DNA from: Bacteroidales bacterium
GTDB taxonomy: Bacteria > Bacteroidota > Bacteroidia > Bacteroidales > ML635J-15
Direction: 5' to 3'
Assembly: GCA_031284905.1 (NCBI GenBank)
Contig: JAITXI010000235.1
Coordinates: forward strand, 1 to 43,852
Length of the DNA: 43,852 bases
Shown: piece after piece, positions 17,410-25,616 of the stretch
How the letters are laid out: each line of letters begins with the position of its first letter
Numbering within the stretch: position 1 is the stretch's first letter
Made by a program: the position numbers and the translations under genes
The notes under the pieces: generated by a model
Told to the model about the DNA's origin: nothing
The model's input: the letters and a program-made list of their open reading frames with translations, nothing else
Database searches by the model: none

Positions 17410-18867
17410 ATGATAAAATATAGAATTATAGCGTTATTTATTGGTGTTTTTTTAGTTTTAGAAAGTCTTTTTATGTTAATTTCTACAATTATTGCCATAA
17501 TTTTTTCAGGAAACGACATAATCGCTTTATCATCATCAACTTTAATTACGTTTATTTGTGGATTTTTTTTATGGTTTTTTAACAGAAAAACTGATAAAAA
17601 AATTCAAAAACGCGAATCTTTTATTATTATATCACTAACTTGGATAATTTTATCTTTATTTGGAGCACTTCCATACATTATTTATTGGAATTTTTCTAAT
17701 ATTGCCGATGGAATTTTTGAAAGTGTTTCAGGATTAACAACTACAGGTTCAACAATATTAACAAACATTGAAGCAATGCCAAAGGGAATACTTTTCTGGC
17801 GAAGTATTTCACAATTTATTGGAGGTTTAGGAATAATTATTATCTCATTAGCGTTTTTGAGTTTTGTAAAAAGTGGCGAAACAAATTTGTTCAATGCTGA
17901 ATCTGCTTGGCTTTCATCGAACAAATTACACCCACGTTTTAGTAGTAGTGCAAAAAGAATTTTATTATTATATTTAGGTTTTACAATTTTAGAAATCATT
18001 TTACTCTCTTTCGGAGGAATGTCGTTTTATGAATCTGTTTGTCATTCTTTCACAACTATGTCTTCCGGCGGTTTTTCAACTAGACAAAGTAGTATTGCAG
18101 CTTTTCATTCAAGATATACTGAATACGTAATAATAATTTTTATGATTATTTCAGGCATTAATTTCAAAATAATTTTTTTATTGATAACATTCCAATTCCG
18201 AAAAGTTTTCAGAAATACGGAATTTAAGTTTTATTTAGGATTTTTATTAGGTGCCTCTTTGTTAGTAGGTATAATTCTTTTAATTTATTCTAATTCACCT
18301 ATTGAATATACGTTGCGAAAAGCATTTTTTAATGTGATTTCTATTATTACGACTACCGGTTATTCTTCATCTGATTATATGTTATGGAATCCGTCAGGAA
18401 TTTGGATTATTTTACTTTTCTTAATGTTTATAGGAGGCTCTTCTTGTTCAACATCGGGTGGTATTAAAATGATACGAATTCATATTATTTTAAAAAATAT
18501 TTTAAATGAATTTAAAAGAATAATTCATCCTCATGCCGTTTTACCTGTCAGATACAATAATACAATAATAAAATCACAAGACAATAGTTATATTTTAATA
18601 TTTTTTATATCATACATATTGATAATTATATTTGGGACGATTGTTATGAATGTATCAAAAGTAGATTTTGACCCAATTACAGCATTTGGAGCAACAATTT
18701 CTTCATTGGGAAATGTCGGAATTTCAATCGGAAATATTGGACATACTGCTTTATATCAAGATATTAATAATTTCCAAAAAATCTTTTTAAGTTTTTTGAT
18801 GATAATTGGCAGATTAGAAATTTTTACTGTGTTAGTGATATTTACTTATAGCTTTTGGAAAAGATAA
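17410..18867 (+). CDS. trkH: TrkH family potassium uptake protein
   Basis: Inner-membrane ion-conducting subunit of a Trk/Ktr potassium transporter, 485 residues. The four pore loops are visible: SGLTTTGSTIL (about residue 112), TMSSGGFST (about 217), ITTTGYSSSDY (about 313) and SLGNVGISIG (about 437); each supplies the filter glycine. Between them lie paired transmembrane helices as expected for the MPM fold. SCSTSGGIKMIR is the conserved stretch after the third loop. The cytoplasmic regulatory subunit TrkA/KtrA is usually encoded next to it in Bacteroidota but is missing here; the gene is alone and converges on tilS with 64 bases between the stops. Confidence 0.93.
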   Translation: MIKYRIIALFIGVFLVLESLFMLISTIIAIIFSGNDIIALSSSTLITFICGFFLWFFNRKTDKKIQKRESFIIISLTWIILSLFGALPYIIYWNFSNIADGIFESVSGLTTTGSTILTNIEAMPKGILFWRSISQFIGGLGIIIISLAFLSFVKSGETNLFNAESAWLSSNKLHPRFSSSAKRILLLYLGFTILEIILLSFGGMSFYESVCHSFTTMSSGGFSTRQSSIAAFHSRYTEYVIIIFMIISGINFKIIFLLITFQFRKVFRNTEFKFYLGFLLGASLLVGIILLIYSNSPIEYTLRKAFFNVISIITTTGYSSSDYMLWNPSGIWIILLFLMFIGGSSCSTSGGIKMIRIHIILKNILNEFKRIIHPHAVLPVRYNNTIIKSQDNSYILIFFISYILIIIFGTIVMNVSKVDFDPITAFGATISSLGNVGISIGNIGHTALYQDINNFQKIFLSFLMIIGRLEIFTVLVIFTYSFWKR

Positions 18868-18931
18868 ACAAGATGTTGTCCGAAATACTTTTTGAGGCAG
18901 TCGCTTAATTAAACAATAAATTTTTGCAATT

Positions 18932-20248
18932 TTATATAATATGCAGTATCAAAACGTTTTTAGTAGCTTCCGAAATTTTGTATCTATTGTCAATTCGTTG
19001 TCCTACTATCCAAATAATATTTTCTTTTGAAGTGATAATCAACGTATTATTTTTTTCATTTACCGATATTTTTGAATCTATAAAGAAATCGCTCACTTTT
19101 TTGAAGTTCATCATTCCGAATGGAACAAATTTATCTCCTTTTTCCCAATTTCTGATATTTAGTGGAAATTTTATTTTGTCAAAATCAAAAAAAGCATAAT
19201 TTACTGATTTAATTATATTTATGTTTTCAATATTTTCAATTTTATATTCAATTCCGTATTTTTTTAATACATATAATTCCGTATTTCCTATTGAAATATT
19301 GATTTTTTCTTTTTTTCCTATTTTGCTAACTATCAGTAAATTTCTATCATGTAATATTTCCGTATTATTATACGAACATTTTTTTCCTGATTGTGATTCT
19401 AAAAGATTTATAGCTTCTGTTGCTAAAATTTTAGGAACATTTTCTAATAATAAAATTTCAAATAAAACAGTTTTTGGAGATGTAACATTATTAAGTTTGT
19501 CAAGTTTAATGAAAATTTTATCATCTTCATGAAAGCAACATCTTTCTCTTGCATATTTTACATAATCTTTTAGAATTTCTTCTGTATTTTGCAGATATTC
19601 AATTGATTTGAGAATGTTGTTTTTAAAAGAAGGATTTATTTCTGCCATTAAAGGAAAAATTAAATGTCTGATTTTGTTTCTGGAATATTTTGTAGTTAAA
19701 TTTGTAGAATCGGTGATATTTTCAATTCCAAAAATTTTTGCATAATTTTTAATTTCTGCTCTTGAAGAAAACAAAAGCGGACGAAAAAGAGTTTCTTTTA
19801 CGAATTGCATTCCGGTCAATCCTCTAATTCCGGTACCTCGAATTAGATTTGTTATACTCGTTTCTATTTGGTCATCTGAATTATGGGCAATAGCAATGTA
19901 ATCACATTTTTCGGTTTTTGCGATGTTATAGAACCATTCGTAACGTAAATCTCTTGCAGCCATTTGAATTGAGATTTGCATTTTTTCTGCATATTTGTGT
20001 GTATCAAATTTTATAGTTAAAAATTTCAAATTATATTTTTCGGCAAGTGATTTTACAAACTTTTCATCTCTGTCGGATTCTTCAGCACGTAATTGAAAAT
20101 TACAGTGAGCAACAACACATTCAAAATTTAATTTTTGCAGAATGTGTAACATTACAGACGAATCAATCCCACCACTAACAGCACATAAAATTTTTGATTT
20201 TTTAGGAATACCTGCTTTTTTGATATTTTTTTTGATTTTTTCTTCCAT
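18932..20248 (-). CDS. tilS: tRNA(Ile)-lysidine synthase
   Basis: Cytoplasmic enzyme of 438 residues that converts C34 of the CAU-anticodon isoleucine tRNA to lysidine so it reads AUA, an essential step in an AT-rich genome using many ATA codons. The N-terminal PP-loop ATPase motif ILCAVSGGIDSSVMLH (SGGxDS) starts near residue 21, followed by CNFQLRAEESDRDE, and AIAHNSDDQIETSITNLIRGTG with the conserved HxxDDQxET. The central helical part and the C-terminal TilS domain (about residues 360-438, WEKGDKFVPFGM and WIVGQRIDNRYKI) are present, so it is the long, complete form. Last gene of the obg-PAP2-tilS operon; it starts 3 bases after the PAP2 stop. Confidence 0.95.
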   Translation of the reverse strand: MEEKIKKNIKKAGIPKKSKILCAVSGGIDSSVMLHILQKLNFECVVAHCNFQLRAEESDRDEKFVKSLAEKYNLKFLTIKFDTHKYAEKMQISIQMAARDLRYEWFYNIAKTEKCDYIAIAHNSDDQIETSITNLIRGTGIRGLTGMQFVKETLFRPLLFSSRAEIKNYAKIFGIENITDSTNLTTKYSRNKIRHLIFPLMAEINPSFKNNILKSIEYLQNTEEILKDYVKYARERCCFHEDDKIFIKLDKLNNVTSPKTVLFEILLLENVPKILATEAINLLESQSGKKCSYNNTEILHDRNLLIVSKIGKKEKINISIGNTELYVLKKYGIEYKIENIENINIIKSVNYAFFDFDKIKFPLNIRNWEKGDKFVPFGMMNFKKVSDFFIDSKISVNEKNNTLIITSKENIIWIVGQRIDNRYKISEATKNVLILHII

Positions 20249-20251
20249 ATC

Positions 20252-20833
20252 CTAATGTCGATTTGTTATAATTTTATTTGTAAATTTACGAATAAATTTA
20301 GTATAAATCAAATATAAAATCGTAGCTATTAGTATTCCGTATAAAAATCCGCAAAAAATATCAAGAGGATAATGAACGCCTACATAAATTCTCGAATAAC
20401 TTACAATTATCGCCCAAACAGATACAATTATTGTATAATATTTTTTTCTAATAAAAAGTAAAGTCAATAAAGCTAATCCGAAACTATTGGAAGCGTGTCC
20501 TGAAAAAAATCCATATTGTCCGCCTCTGTAATTATCGACTACATGAACTTGATTTTGTATTTCCAAATTGTGAGATGGTCGATAACGTTTTGCCGAATTT
20601 TTAACAAAAGTAGCACCTGAATCGGTTAAAGCGAAGCAGATTATTGTAAAAACTATTGGAATCCAAAATTTTTTCTTGAAATATTTAATATATAACCCGA
20701 TGAATAACAGAACAATAGGAATCCAAAACCAATTAGATGAGATGAATTTCATAATAGGGTCTAAAAAAGACAAATGAAGCCCGTTGAAAAATAAAAAGAC
20801 AGATTGGTCAATATGTTTAATAAATTCTATCAT
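20252..20833 (-). CDS. PAP2 family phosphatase (membrane)
   Basis: Integral membrane phosphatase of 193 residues with about five to six transmembrane segments. The three-part PAP2 catalytic motif is complete: KNSAKRYRP (KxxxxxxRP), SGHASN (PSGH-type, catalytic His) and [12 protein letters not shown] (SRxxxxxHxxxD). Such enzymes remove phosphate from lipids, for example undecaprenyl diphosphate, phosphatidylglycerophosphate or lipid A; the substrate here is unknown. Its start codon overlaps the obg stop (ATGA), so translation is likely coupled, and tilS follows at once. Confidence 0.9.
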   Translation of the reverse strand: MIEFIKHIDQSVFLFFNGLHLSFLDPIMKFISSNWFWIPIVLLFIGLYIKYFKKKFWIPIVFTIICFALTDSGATFVKNSAKRYRPSHNLEIQNQVHVVDNYRGGQYGFFSGHASNSFGLALLTLLFIRKKYYTIIVSVWAIIVSYSRIYVGVHYPLDIFCGFLYGILIATILYLIYTKFIRKFTNKIITNRH

Positions 20834-21825
20834 TCGTTAATAGTTTTCCAGATTATATCTTTTAGTTGAGTGATGTTTTTATTTGTAAGTGAAGATATGA
20901 AAATTACGGAAAAATTATTTGGAAATTCTTGTCTTATTAATGATTCAAGTTCGTCATCAATGAGGTCGGATTTTGAAACAGCTAAAATTCTTTTTTTGTC
21001 AAGAAGTTCCGGATTATATTCTTTTAGTTCGTTAAGAAGAATGTTATATTCATTGATGATATTTTTAGAATCGGCAGGAATTAGAAAAAGCAGGATAGAA
21101 TTTCTTTCAATATGACGTAAAAAACGGATTCCCAGACCTTTTCCTTGAGCTGCGCCTTCAATAATTCCCGGAATATCTGCCATAGCAAATGATTTATCAT
21201 CTCGATAAGAAATAATTCCGATATTTGGGGTTAAAGTTGTAAATGGATAATCGGCAATTTCAGGTTTTGCAGCCGAAACAACAGATAAAAGAGTTGATTT
21301 TCCTGCATTTGGAAATCCAACCAAACCAACATCGGCAAGAATTTTAAGTTCAAGGATAATAGTTTTTTCGATTCCTGAAATTCCAGGTTGAGCAAATTTT
21401 GGGGCTTGATTTGTTGAAGTTTTAAATTCTGTATTTCCCAATCCGCCCATACCACCTTCTATGAGTATTATTTCTTGATTTTTTTCGGTAACTTCACATA
21501 GAAATTCGCCTGTAAGTGCATCTCTTGCAATTGTTCCGATTGGGACTTCAATAATTTTGTTTTTTGCATCAGTTCCTGTACGTAAAGCGCCGGAACCATT
21601 TCCTCCATCTTCAGCAAAAACATGCCTGTTATATTTTAAATGTAATAAAGTCCAAAGTTGAGTATTGCATTTTAGAATGATGTGCCCTCCGTGTCCGCCG
21701 TTTCCGCCATCAGGACCGCCTTTGTCGGCAAATTTTTCATGACGAAAATGCATAGAACCGGCACCGCCGGAACCAGACCGGCAATAAATTTTCACATAAT
21801 CAACAAAATTCGATGTTACTGCCAT
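20830..21825 (-). CDS. obgE: GTPase Obg (CgtA)
   Basis: Essential ribosome-associated GTPase of 331 residues. The glycine-rich Obg fold fills residues 1-158 ([31 protein letters not shown]). The G domain follows: G1 GFPNAGKST (about 166-174), switch [13 protein letters not shown]3 [11 protein letters not shown]4 SKSD near residue 284, and G5 ISSLTNKNI. The C-terminal OCT extension found in some Obg proteins is absent, as is common in Bacteroidota. Obg helps assemble the 50S subunit and responds to ppGpp. It is the first gene of a three-gene operon and has a -7 box only 10 bases before its ATG. Confidence 0.96.
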   Translation of the reverse strand: MAVTSNFVDYVKIYCRSGSGGAGSMHFRHEKFADKGGPDGGNGGHGGHIILKCNTQLWTLLHLKYNRHVFAEDGGNGSGALRTGTDAKNKIIEVPIGTIARDALTGEFLCEVTEKNQEIILIEGGMGGLGNTEFKTSTNQAPKFAQPGISGIEKTIILELKILADVGLVGFPNAGKSTLLSVVSAAKPEIADYPFTTLTPNIGIISYRDDKSFAMADIPGIIEGAAQGKGLGIRFLRHIERNSILLFLIPADSKNIINEYNILLNELKEYNPELLDKKRILAVSKSDLIDDELESLIRQEFPNNFSVIFISSLTNKNITQLKDIIWKTINE

Positions 21826-21835
21826 ATTTTTATTA

Positions 21836-21843
21836 CAAAATTA
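21836..21843 (-). promoter_or_regulatory. promoter of the obg-PAP2-tilS operon
   Basis: Minus-strand TAATTTTG, only 10 bases before the ATG at 21825, implying a very short leader. Confidence 0.5.
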
Positions 21844-21901
21844 CACTTTTTATTGCTAATTATCACTAAATTTTTGTAATTTTATAGCATAATTATTATT
21901 T

Positions 21902-21909
21902 TAATTTTG
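21902..21909 (+). promoter_or_regulatory. -7 box in front of the decayed AlbA_2-type gene
   Basis: TAATTTTG matches TAnnTTTG, 16 bases before the ATG at 21926. Confidence 0.35.
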
Positions 21910-21925
21910 TAAAATATTATAAAAT

Positions 21926-22027
21926 ATGGATAAATTTCAAAAATATGAATTTTAAACTATTGAATTTAAAGTATCTTTTAATCAAGAGACTATAGAAACA
22001 TTAGTAGCTTTTGCAAATTCAAAATAA
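21926..22027 (+). pseudogene. remnant of an ATP-binding protein N-terminus (AlbA_2/Schlafen-type)
   Basis: From the ATG at 21926 one frame reads MDKFQKYEF, a TAA stop at 21953-21955, then TIEFKVSFNQETIETLVAF followed by ANSK and a second stop at 22025-22027. The pattern E-x-x-TIEFK-x-SF-x-x-x-x-I-x-x-L-VAFAN is the conserved start of the AlbA_2 (divergent AAA_4) domain found in common Bacteroidota ATP-binding proteins of roughly 400-500 residues. Only the first 30 or so codons survive, with one internal stop, while the promoter-like box upstream remains. The rest of the gene has been deleted or eroded; no further homologous coding is seen before the DUF4293 gene. Confidence 0.65.
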
Positions 22028-22112
22028 TATTGTTTTTTATTTGAAAAAATTCAAAAAAATGCTTTTGTTTGTAAAATTATTTTTTCATTTGTAAAATTTT
22101 ATGTATTTTAAC

Positions 22113-22134
22113 ATACGCAAAAAAATTTGCGTAT
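22113..22134. repeat. 9-bp perfect hairpin ATACGCAAA/TTTGCGTAT
   Basis: Arms at 22113-22121 and 22126-22134 with loop AAAA, 86 bases after the remnant and 50 bases before the DUF4293 promoter box. No T-tract follows, so it may be an old terminator or a repeat end rather than an active terminator. Confidence 0.55.
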
Positions 22135-22183
22135 ACTTAAGGAAAGAAAATAAATTTGGTTTTGAATTTCTAATTATATTTTG

Positions 22184-22191
22184 TAATTTTG
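22184..22191 (+). promoter_or_regulatory. promoter of the DUF4293 gene, full -33/-7 match
   Basis: TAATTTTG (-7 type) with TTTG at 22161-22164, separated by 19 bases, the expected Bacteroidota spacing. The ATG is 14 bases downstream. Confidence 0.6.
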
Positions 22192-22205
22192 TCTAAAATT
22201 TATTT

Positions 22206-22673
22206 ATGATTCAAAGATTACAATCCATTTTTTTATTTATAGCATTTGTCCTTTCGATGATGTTTTTCTTTTTTCCTATCGGCACAATCGAATTAGAAAA
22301 TTCAGTTTTACTTCCTGTTAAATTTTGGGGATTTTCATTTATTAATCAGGAAAGTTTACAGCCTGATTTTCTTTCAGGTTGGGCTATTACTATTCTTTTC
22401 GTTGTTATTGCTTTAATTAATTTTATTACAATTTTTTTCTTCAAACATAGAAAATTCCAAATAAAATTTTGTTTGTTTAATATTATTCTTCAATTAGGTT
22501 CGATAGGTATTATTTTCTTCTTTTTATATTGTTGTAAGCAGAAAGCGGGTGTCGATTTTCATACAAATATTTTGATAATTTTTCCAATGGTTGAAACAAT
22601 TTTAACATTTTTAGCATTCCGATTAATTTTAAAAGATGAATTATTAATAAAGTCGGTTGATAGAATTAGATAG
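22206..22673 (+). CDS. DUF4293 family membrane protein
   Basis: Small inner-membrane protein of 155 residues with four predicted transmembrane segments (about residues 7-28, 58-80, 88-112, 118-142). The start MIQRLQSIFLFIAFVLSMM and the overall size are typical of DUF4293 (PF14126), a family confined largely to Bacteroidota and of unknown function. It has the best promoter match in the window and is a single-gene unit; the O-methyltransferase converges on it from the right. Confidence 0.85.
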   Translation: MIQRLQSIFLFIAFVLSMMFFFFPIGTIELENSVLLPVKFWGFSFINQESLQPDFLSGWAITILFVVIALINFITIFFFKHRKFQIKFCLFNIILQLGSIGIIFFFLYCCKQKAGVDFHTNILIIFPMVETILTFLAFRLILKDELLIKSVDRIR

Positions 22674-22785
22674 ATAAAAACCAACAGCGAACAAAAAATA
22701 GTCGAACGAGATAACGCAAACGGGTGAAAGTGAAAAGCTATAGAAAAAAATTTTCGTAATTGTCTTATAATTTCAATATCATCGT

Positions 22786-23427
22786 TCAAACTTTTTTTAT
22801 TATCATTATACCATCGCGAATAGGAAGAATTATTTTTTCAATACGAACATCTTTTTCTATAAATTCTATAAAATTCTTGATACCTTTTGTCATGTTATCT
22901 TTATCACTTTCTGAAAAAATTTTTCCATACCACAAAACATTATCTGCAACAATTAATCCTCCTTTTTTTAATTTTTGAAGACATAATTTGTAATATTGCA
23001 AATATTCTCGTTTGTCACCGTCTATGAAAATAAAATCGAAAGTTTCATCTATTTTTGGAATAATTTCCAAGGCATTTCCTATATAACTTTCAATTTTATG
23101 TTCTAATTTTGCTTTTGTAAAATATTTTTTTGATAGCCATTCAATCTCATCGTTTTTTTCTATGGTATAAATTTTTCCATCATCGTCTAAAGTACGTGCC
23201 ATATAAATAGTTGAGTATCCGGCAAATGTTCCAATTTCTAATATTTTTTTTGAATTTGAAATCTTTATCAATAATGATAGTAAATGACCTTGGTATTTAT
23301 CCGAACTCATTTGATTATTATTCACTTGAGTAAGAGCAGTTTCCCTAAAAAGATTATATAAAATTTCATCTTCTCCAATTCCAAAATTTGAAACAAAATC
23401 AATAATATTTTGATAATTTCCTTCCAT
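22786..23427 (-). CDS. O-methyltransferase (class I, COMT-like)
   Basis: SAM-dependent methyltransferase of 213 residues of the methyltransf_3 family (bacterial relatives of catechol O-methyltransferase). SAM-binding motif I is ILEIGTFAGYSTIYMA, motif II includes IYTIEKNDE, and FDFIFIDGDKREYLQYY carries the metal-binding Asp residues, with GGLIVADNVLWYGKI downstream. These proteins methylate catechol-like or other hydroxyl groups with Mg2+; the natural substrate in Bacteroidota is unknown. It directly abuts the M16 peptidase gene (start at 23427, M16 stop at 23428), so they are almost certainly cotranscribed. Confidence 0.92.
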   Translation of the reverse strand: MEGNYQNIIDFVSNFGIGEDEILYNLFRETALTQVNNNQMSSDKYQGHLLSLLIKISNSKKILEIGTFAGYSTIYMARTLDDDGKIYTIEKNDEIEWLSKKYFTKAKLEHKIESYIGNALEIIPKIDETFDFIFIDGDKREYLQYYKLCLQKLKKGGLIVADNVLWYGKIFSESDKDNMTKGIKNFIEFIEKDVRIEKIILPIRDGIMIIKKV

Positions 23428-24645
23428 TTAATTATATATTAAAGTTGAAAAATTATGAATGTCGAGAATTTCATTTGCTACTTCGAGAATTTCTTTGCTA
23501 CTGATTGTTTCTATTTCTTTTACAGATTCTTGCAAGGTTTCTATCTGATTATAAACTAACAAAGATTTTCCTAATGAAATCAATATATTTGAATGTATTG
23601 AATTTGTTAATATCATTTGTCCGATAAATTGTTTTTTTATTTTTGATAATTGAATGTCGTTTATTCCTTTTATTTTTAATGTTTCTAACTCTTTGTATAT
23701 TAGCTGAATAACTTTTTCTGTATTTTCTTTATCAACTCCAAAATAAATATTAAAATTTCCAATATCTTCATAAGGATTAAAATTTGCTTCAATATTATAA
23801 CAAAGTCCCTTTTTTTCTCGCAGCGCAGTAAGTAATTTAGAATTCATTCCCGAACCTCCAAGATAATTTGTTAAAAGCATGAGCGGAAGTCGCTTATCTT
23901 CTTTAACAGAATACGCATAAGTTCCTAATATACAATGTGTTTGATAAGTGTTTTTTTTAATAATTTTATTGAAAATAATTTTTTTTGAAAAAGATTCTCT
24001 GATAAAAGTTCGATAATTTCCCGGATTTTTCTCAAAATATTTTTTACAGATTTTTACTAATTTATCAAATTTAATATTTCCAATAGAACATAATACCATT
24101 TGGTCGGTATTATATTTTTCTGATGTATATTTTTTAAAATCATTAATTTTATATTTTTTTAATTGAATTTTTGTCCCTAAAATATTATATCCTAAGCTAT
24201 GATTTGGATAAAGAAAATTTTCAAAATCATCAAAAATTATTTCTGCCGGATTATCTTTGTATGAATTTATTTCGTCAATAATTATATCTTGTTCTTTAAT
24301 TATTTCTTTTTCAGGAAATTGAGAATTAAAAATAATATCGTTAATATAATCAATTGTACGTTCGTAATATTCATTCAAAAAAGCGACTGTTACACAAGTT
24401 TCTTCTTTGGAAGTATAAGCATCAATTTCAGCACCAACGTTTTCCATTCGATTGAGAATCTGAAAAGTTTTTCTTTTTCTAGTACCTTTAAAAAGTAGAT
24501 GTTCTGTGAAGTGAGCAATTCCGTGTTGATTTTCCGATTCGTCACGCGTACCTGTATTTATAATCATTCCACAATAAGAAACTTCTGAGTCAATTTCTTT
24601 GTGAACAATTCTTATTCCATTAGATAAAGTTGTTATTTGATACAC
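23428..24645 (-). CDS. M16 family zinc peptidase (pitrilysin-like)
   Basis: Metallopeptidase of 405 residues, the length of a single M16B subunit. The inverted zinc motif HFTEHLLFKGT (HxxEH) is near residue 45, and the second zinc ligand region ETCVTVAFLNEYYERTIDYI with a conserved Glu lies about 75 residues on. The C-terminal half (GGSGMNSKLLTALREKKGLCYNIEA) is the R/Y-containing substrate-binding domain, so this protein has both halves needed for a homodimer such as processing-type peptidases. No signal peptide is seen, so it may act in the cytoplasm. A -7 box precedes it by 15 bases and the O-methyltransferase follows without a gap. Confidence 0.92.
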   Translation of the reverse strand: MYQITTLSNGIRIVHKEIDSEVSYCGMIINTGTRDESENQHGIAHFTEHLLFKGTRKRKTFQILNRMENVGAEIDAYTSKEETCVTVAFLNEYYERTIDYINDIIFNSQFPEKEIIKEQDIIIDEINSYKDNPAEIIFDDFENFLYPNHSLGYNILGTKIQLKKYKINDFKKYTSEKYNTDQMVLCSIGNIKFDKLVKICKKYFEKNPGNYRTFIRESFSKKIIFNKIIKKNTYQTHCILGTYAYSVKEDKRLPLMLLTNYLGGSGMNSKLLTALREKKGLCYNIEANFNPYEDIGNFNIYFGVDKENTEKVIQLIYKELETLKIKGINDIQLSKIKKQFIGQMILTNSIHSNILISLGKSLLVYNQIETLQESVKEIETISSKEILEVANEILDIHNFSTLIYN

Positions 24646-24957
24646 TTAATTCTTTTTTTACAAAATTACAATATTATTTTTGATTTTTTATTTGGAAACA
24701 AAGTTTGGAATATTGTATATTTCTATAATTTTACTTAAATTTTCACTGTCTTTTTTGATAATTTTGATTAAAAATGGGTATTGTAGTCCTCGTTTTTAAC
24801 TGATTTTCTGTTCGTTAAAAGTGCTTTGAAATTATTTTAATTATCACTAAAAATTTAATAAATTATTTATTTTTCGTTATTAAATCTGCAATTTTATATA
24901 ATTCTACTACATATTTATTTACCGTTAGTACGTTCTTTACATTCACCGTTCGTCCAT
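24646..24957. other. 312-bp AT-rich gap, no gene seen
   Basis: Holds the M16 promoter at its left edge and, at 24938-24957, sequence directly after the lipoprotein stop that reads in that gene's sense ATGGACGAACGGTGAATGTA, similar to sequence after other stops in the window. Confidence 0.6.
24661..24668 (-). promoter_or_regulatory. promoter of the M16 peptidase/O-methyltransferase pair
   Basis: Minus-strand TAATTTTG, 15 bases before the ATG at 24645. Confidence 0.5.
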
Positions 24958-25560
24958 TTATCTTATCCGAATCCAAAATTTAATAAAATTCAGCTTCATG
25001 CCTTTACTTTCACTGTAAACTGTGAAAATCGGCGAAAAAGCTACGACTTTTTTTGTAAATTCGCCGTCTTTTATCGACCATTCTTCTAAAAAACGTATTT
25101 CTGCTACATTTTTATAATCCAATTTTATTTTTTCTTCAAGTATTTTATTTTTTATAGTGTCAATGGTTTCTTCTGTATATTGCAAATTTTCATTTAAAAA
25201 ATCATCTATTTTATTTGCCGGAATTTCTTCCAAAACTTCGTAATCTCCTGACAAATCGTAATAATAAATTGGTATTTTATGCTCACTAACATCTTCTAAC
25301 AACGATTTAATAAAATTTTCTCCGTCAGGATATGGCAAATTCTCCCAAAACCAATCTATGTTATTTTTAGATTTGTCAGGACCAATTAATGAATTTACAA
25401 TTGAAACATCGTACATTATTTTATTTGTTACTATAAATCTGCCGTCATCACTTTTTTCTAATACTTCTGAAAAGTTTAACATCTTTTTATCCTTGTTATT
25501 ACAAGATATACAACAAAAACAAATTGATAACACAAAAACAATTATGGATAATTTTTTCAT
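24958..25560 (-). CDS. lipoprotein of unknown function, GldN-like C-terminal half
   Basis: Predicted lipoprotein of 200 residues: MKKLSIIVFVLSICFCCISC is a signal peptide with the lipid-modified Cys at about position 20. The middle is acidic and lysine-rich. The C-terminal part VAEIRFLEEW...VVAFSPIF...FIKFWI matches, in spacing of EEW, the proline-isoleucine block and the final FW, the pattern I know from the gliding/T9SS protein GldN (PorN). GldN proteins are usually longer (about 280-340 residues) and belong to gldKLMN operons, which this does not, so it would be a shortened paralogue. This link is my inference and is weak. Single gene, divergent from the TlpA-like operon, with a -7 box 15 bases upstream. 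Confidence 0.6.
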   Translation of the reverse strand: MKKLSIIVFVLSICFCCISCNNKDKKMLNFSEVLEKSDDGRFIVTNKIMYDVSIVNSLIGPDKSKNNIDWFWENLPYPDGENFIKSLLEDVSEHKIPIYYYDLSGDYEVLEEIPANKIDDFLNENLQYTEETIDTIKNKILEEKIKLDYKNVAEIRFLEEWSIKDGEFTKKVVAFSPIFTVYSESKGMKLNFIKFWIRIR

Positions 25561-25575
25561 CTAAATACTTTTATG

Positions 25576-25583
25576 CAAAGATA
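25576..25583 (-). promoter_or_regulatory. promoter of the GldN-like lipoprotein gene
   Basis: Minus-strand TATCTTTG, 15 bases before the ATG at 25560. Confidence 0.5.
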
Positions 25584-25616
25584 TAATATTTTTAGTATTT
25601 TTCTCGTTATTTTCGT

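Larger units (their letters stand above)
21826..22205. other. 380-bp gap with a decayed gene, hairpin and promoters
   Basis: Divergent gap between obg and the DUF4293 gene. It holds the obg promoter, a promoter plus remnant of an AlbA_2-type gene (21902-22027), a hairpin at 22113-22134 and the DUF4293 promoter. No intact gene is seen. Confidence 0.7.

Noticed and set aside
24289..24498. Plus-strand reading frame inside the M16 peptidase gene
   Set aside because: Runs opposite to a well-supported gene and gives a Phe/Ile-rich peptide with no motif; a shadow of the AT-rich coding.
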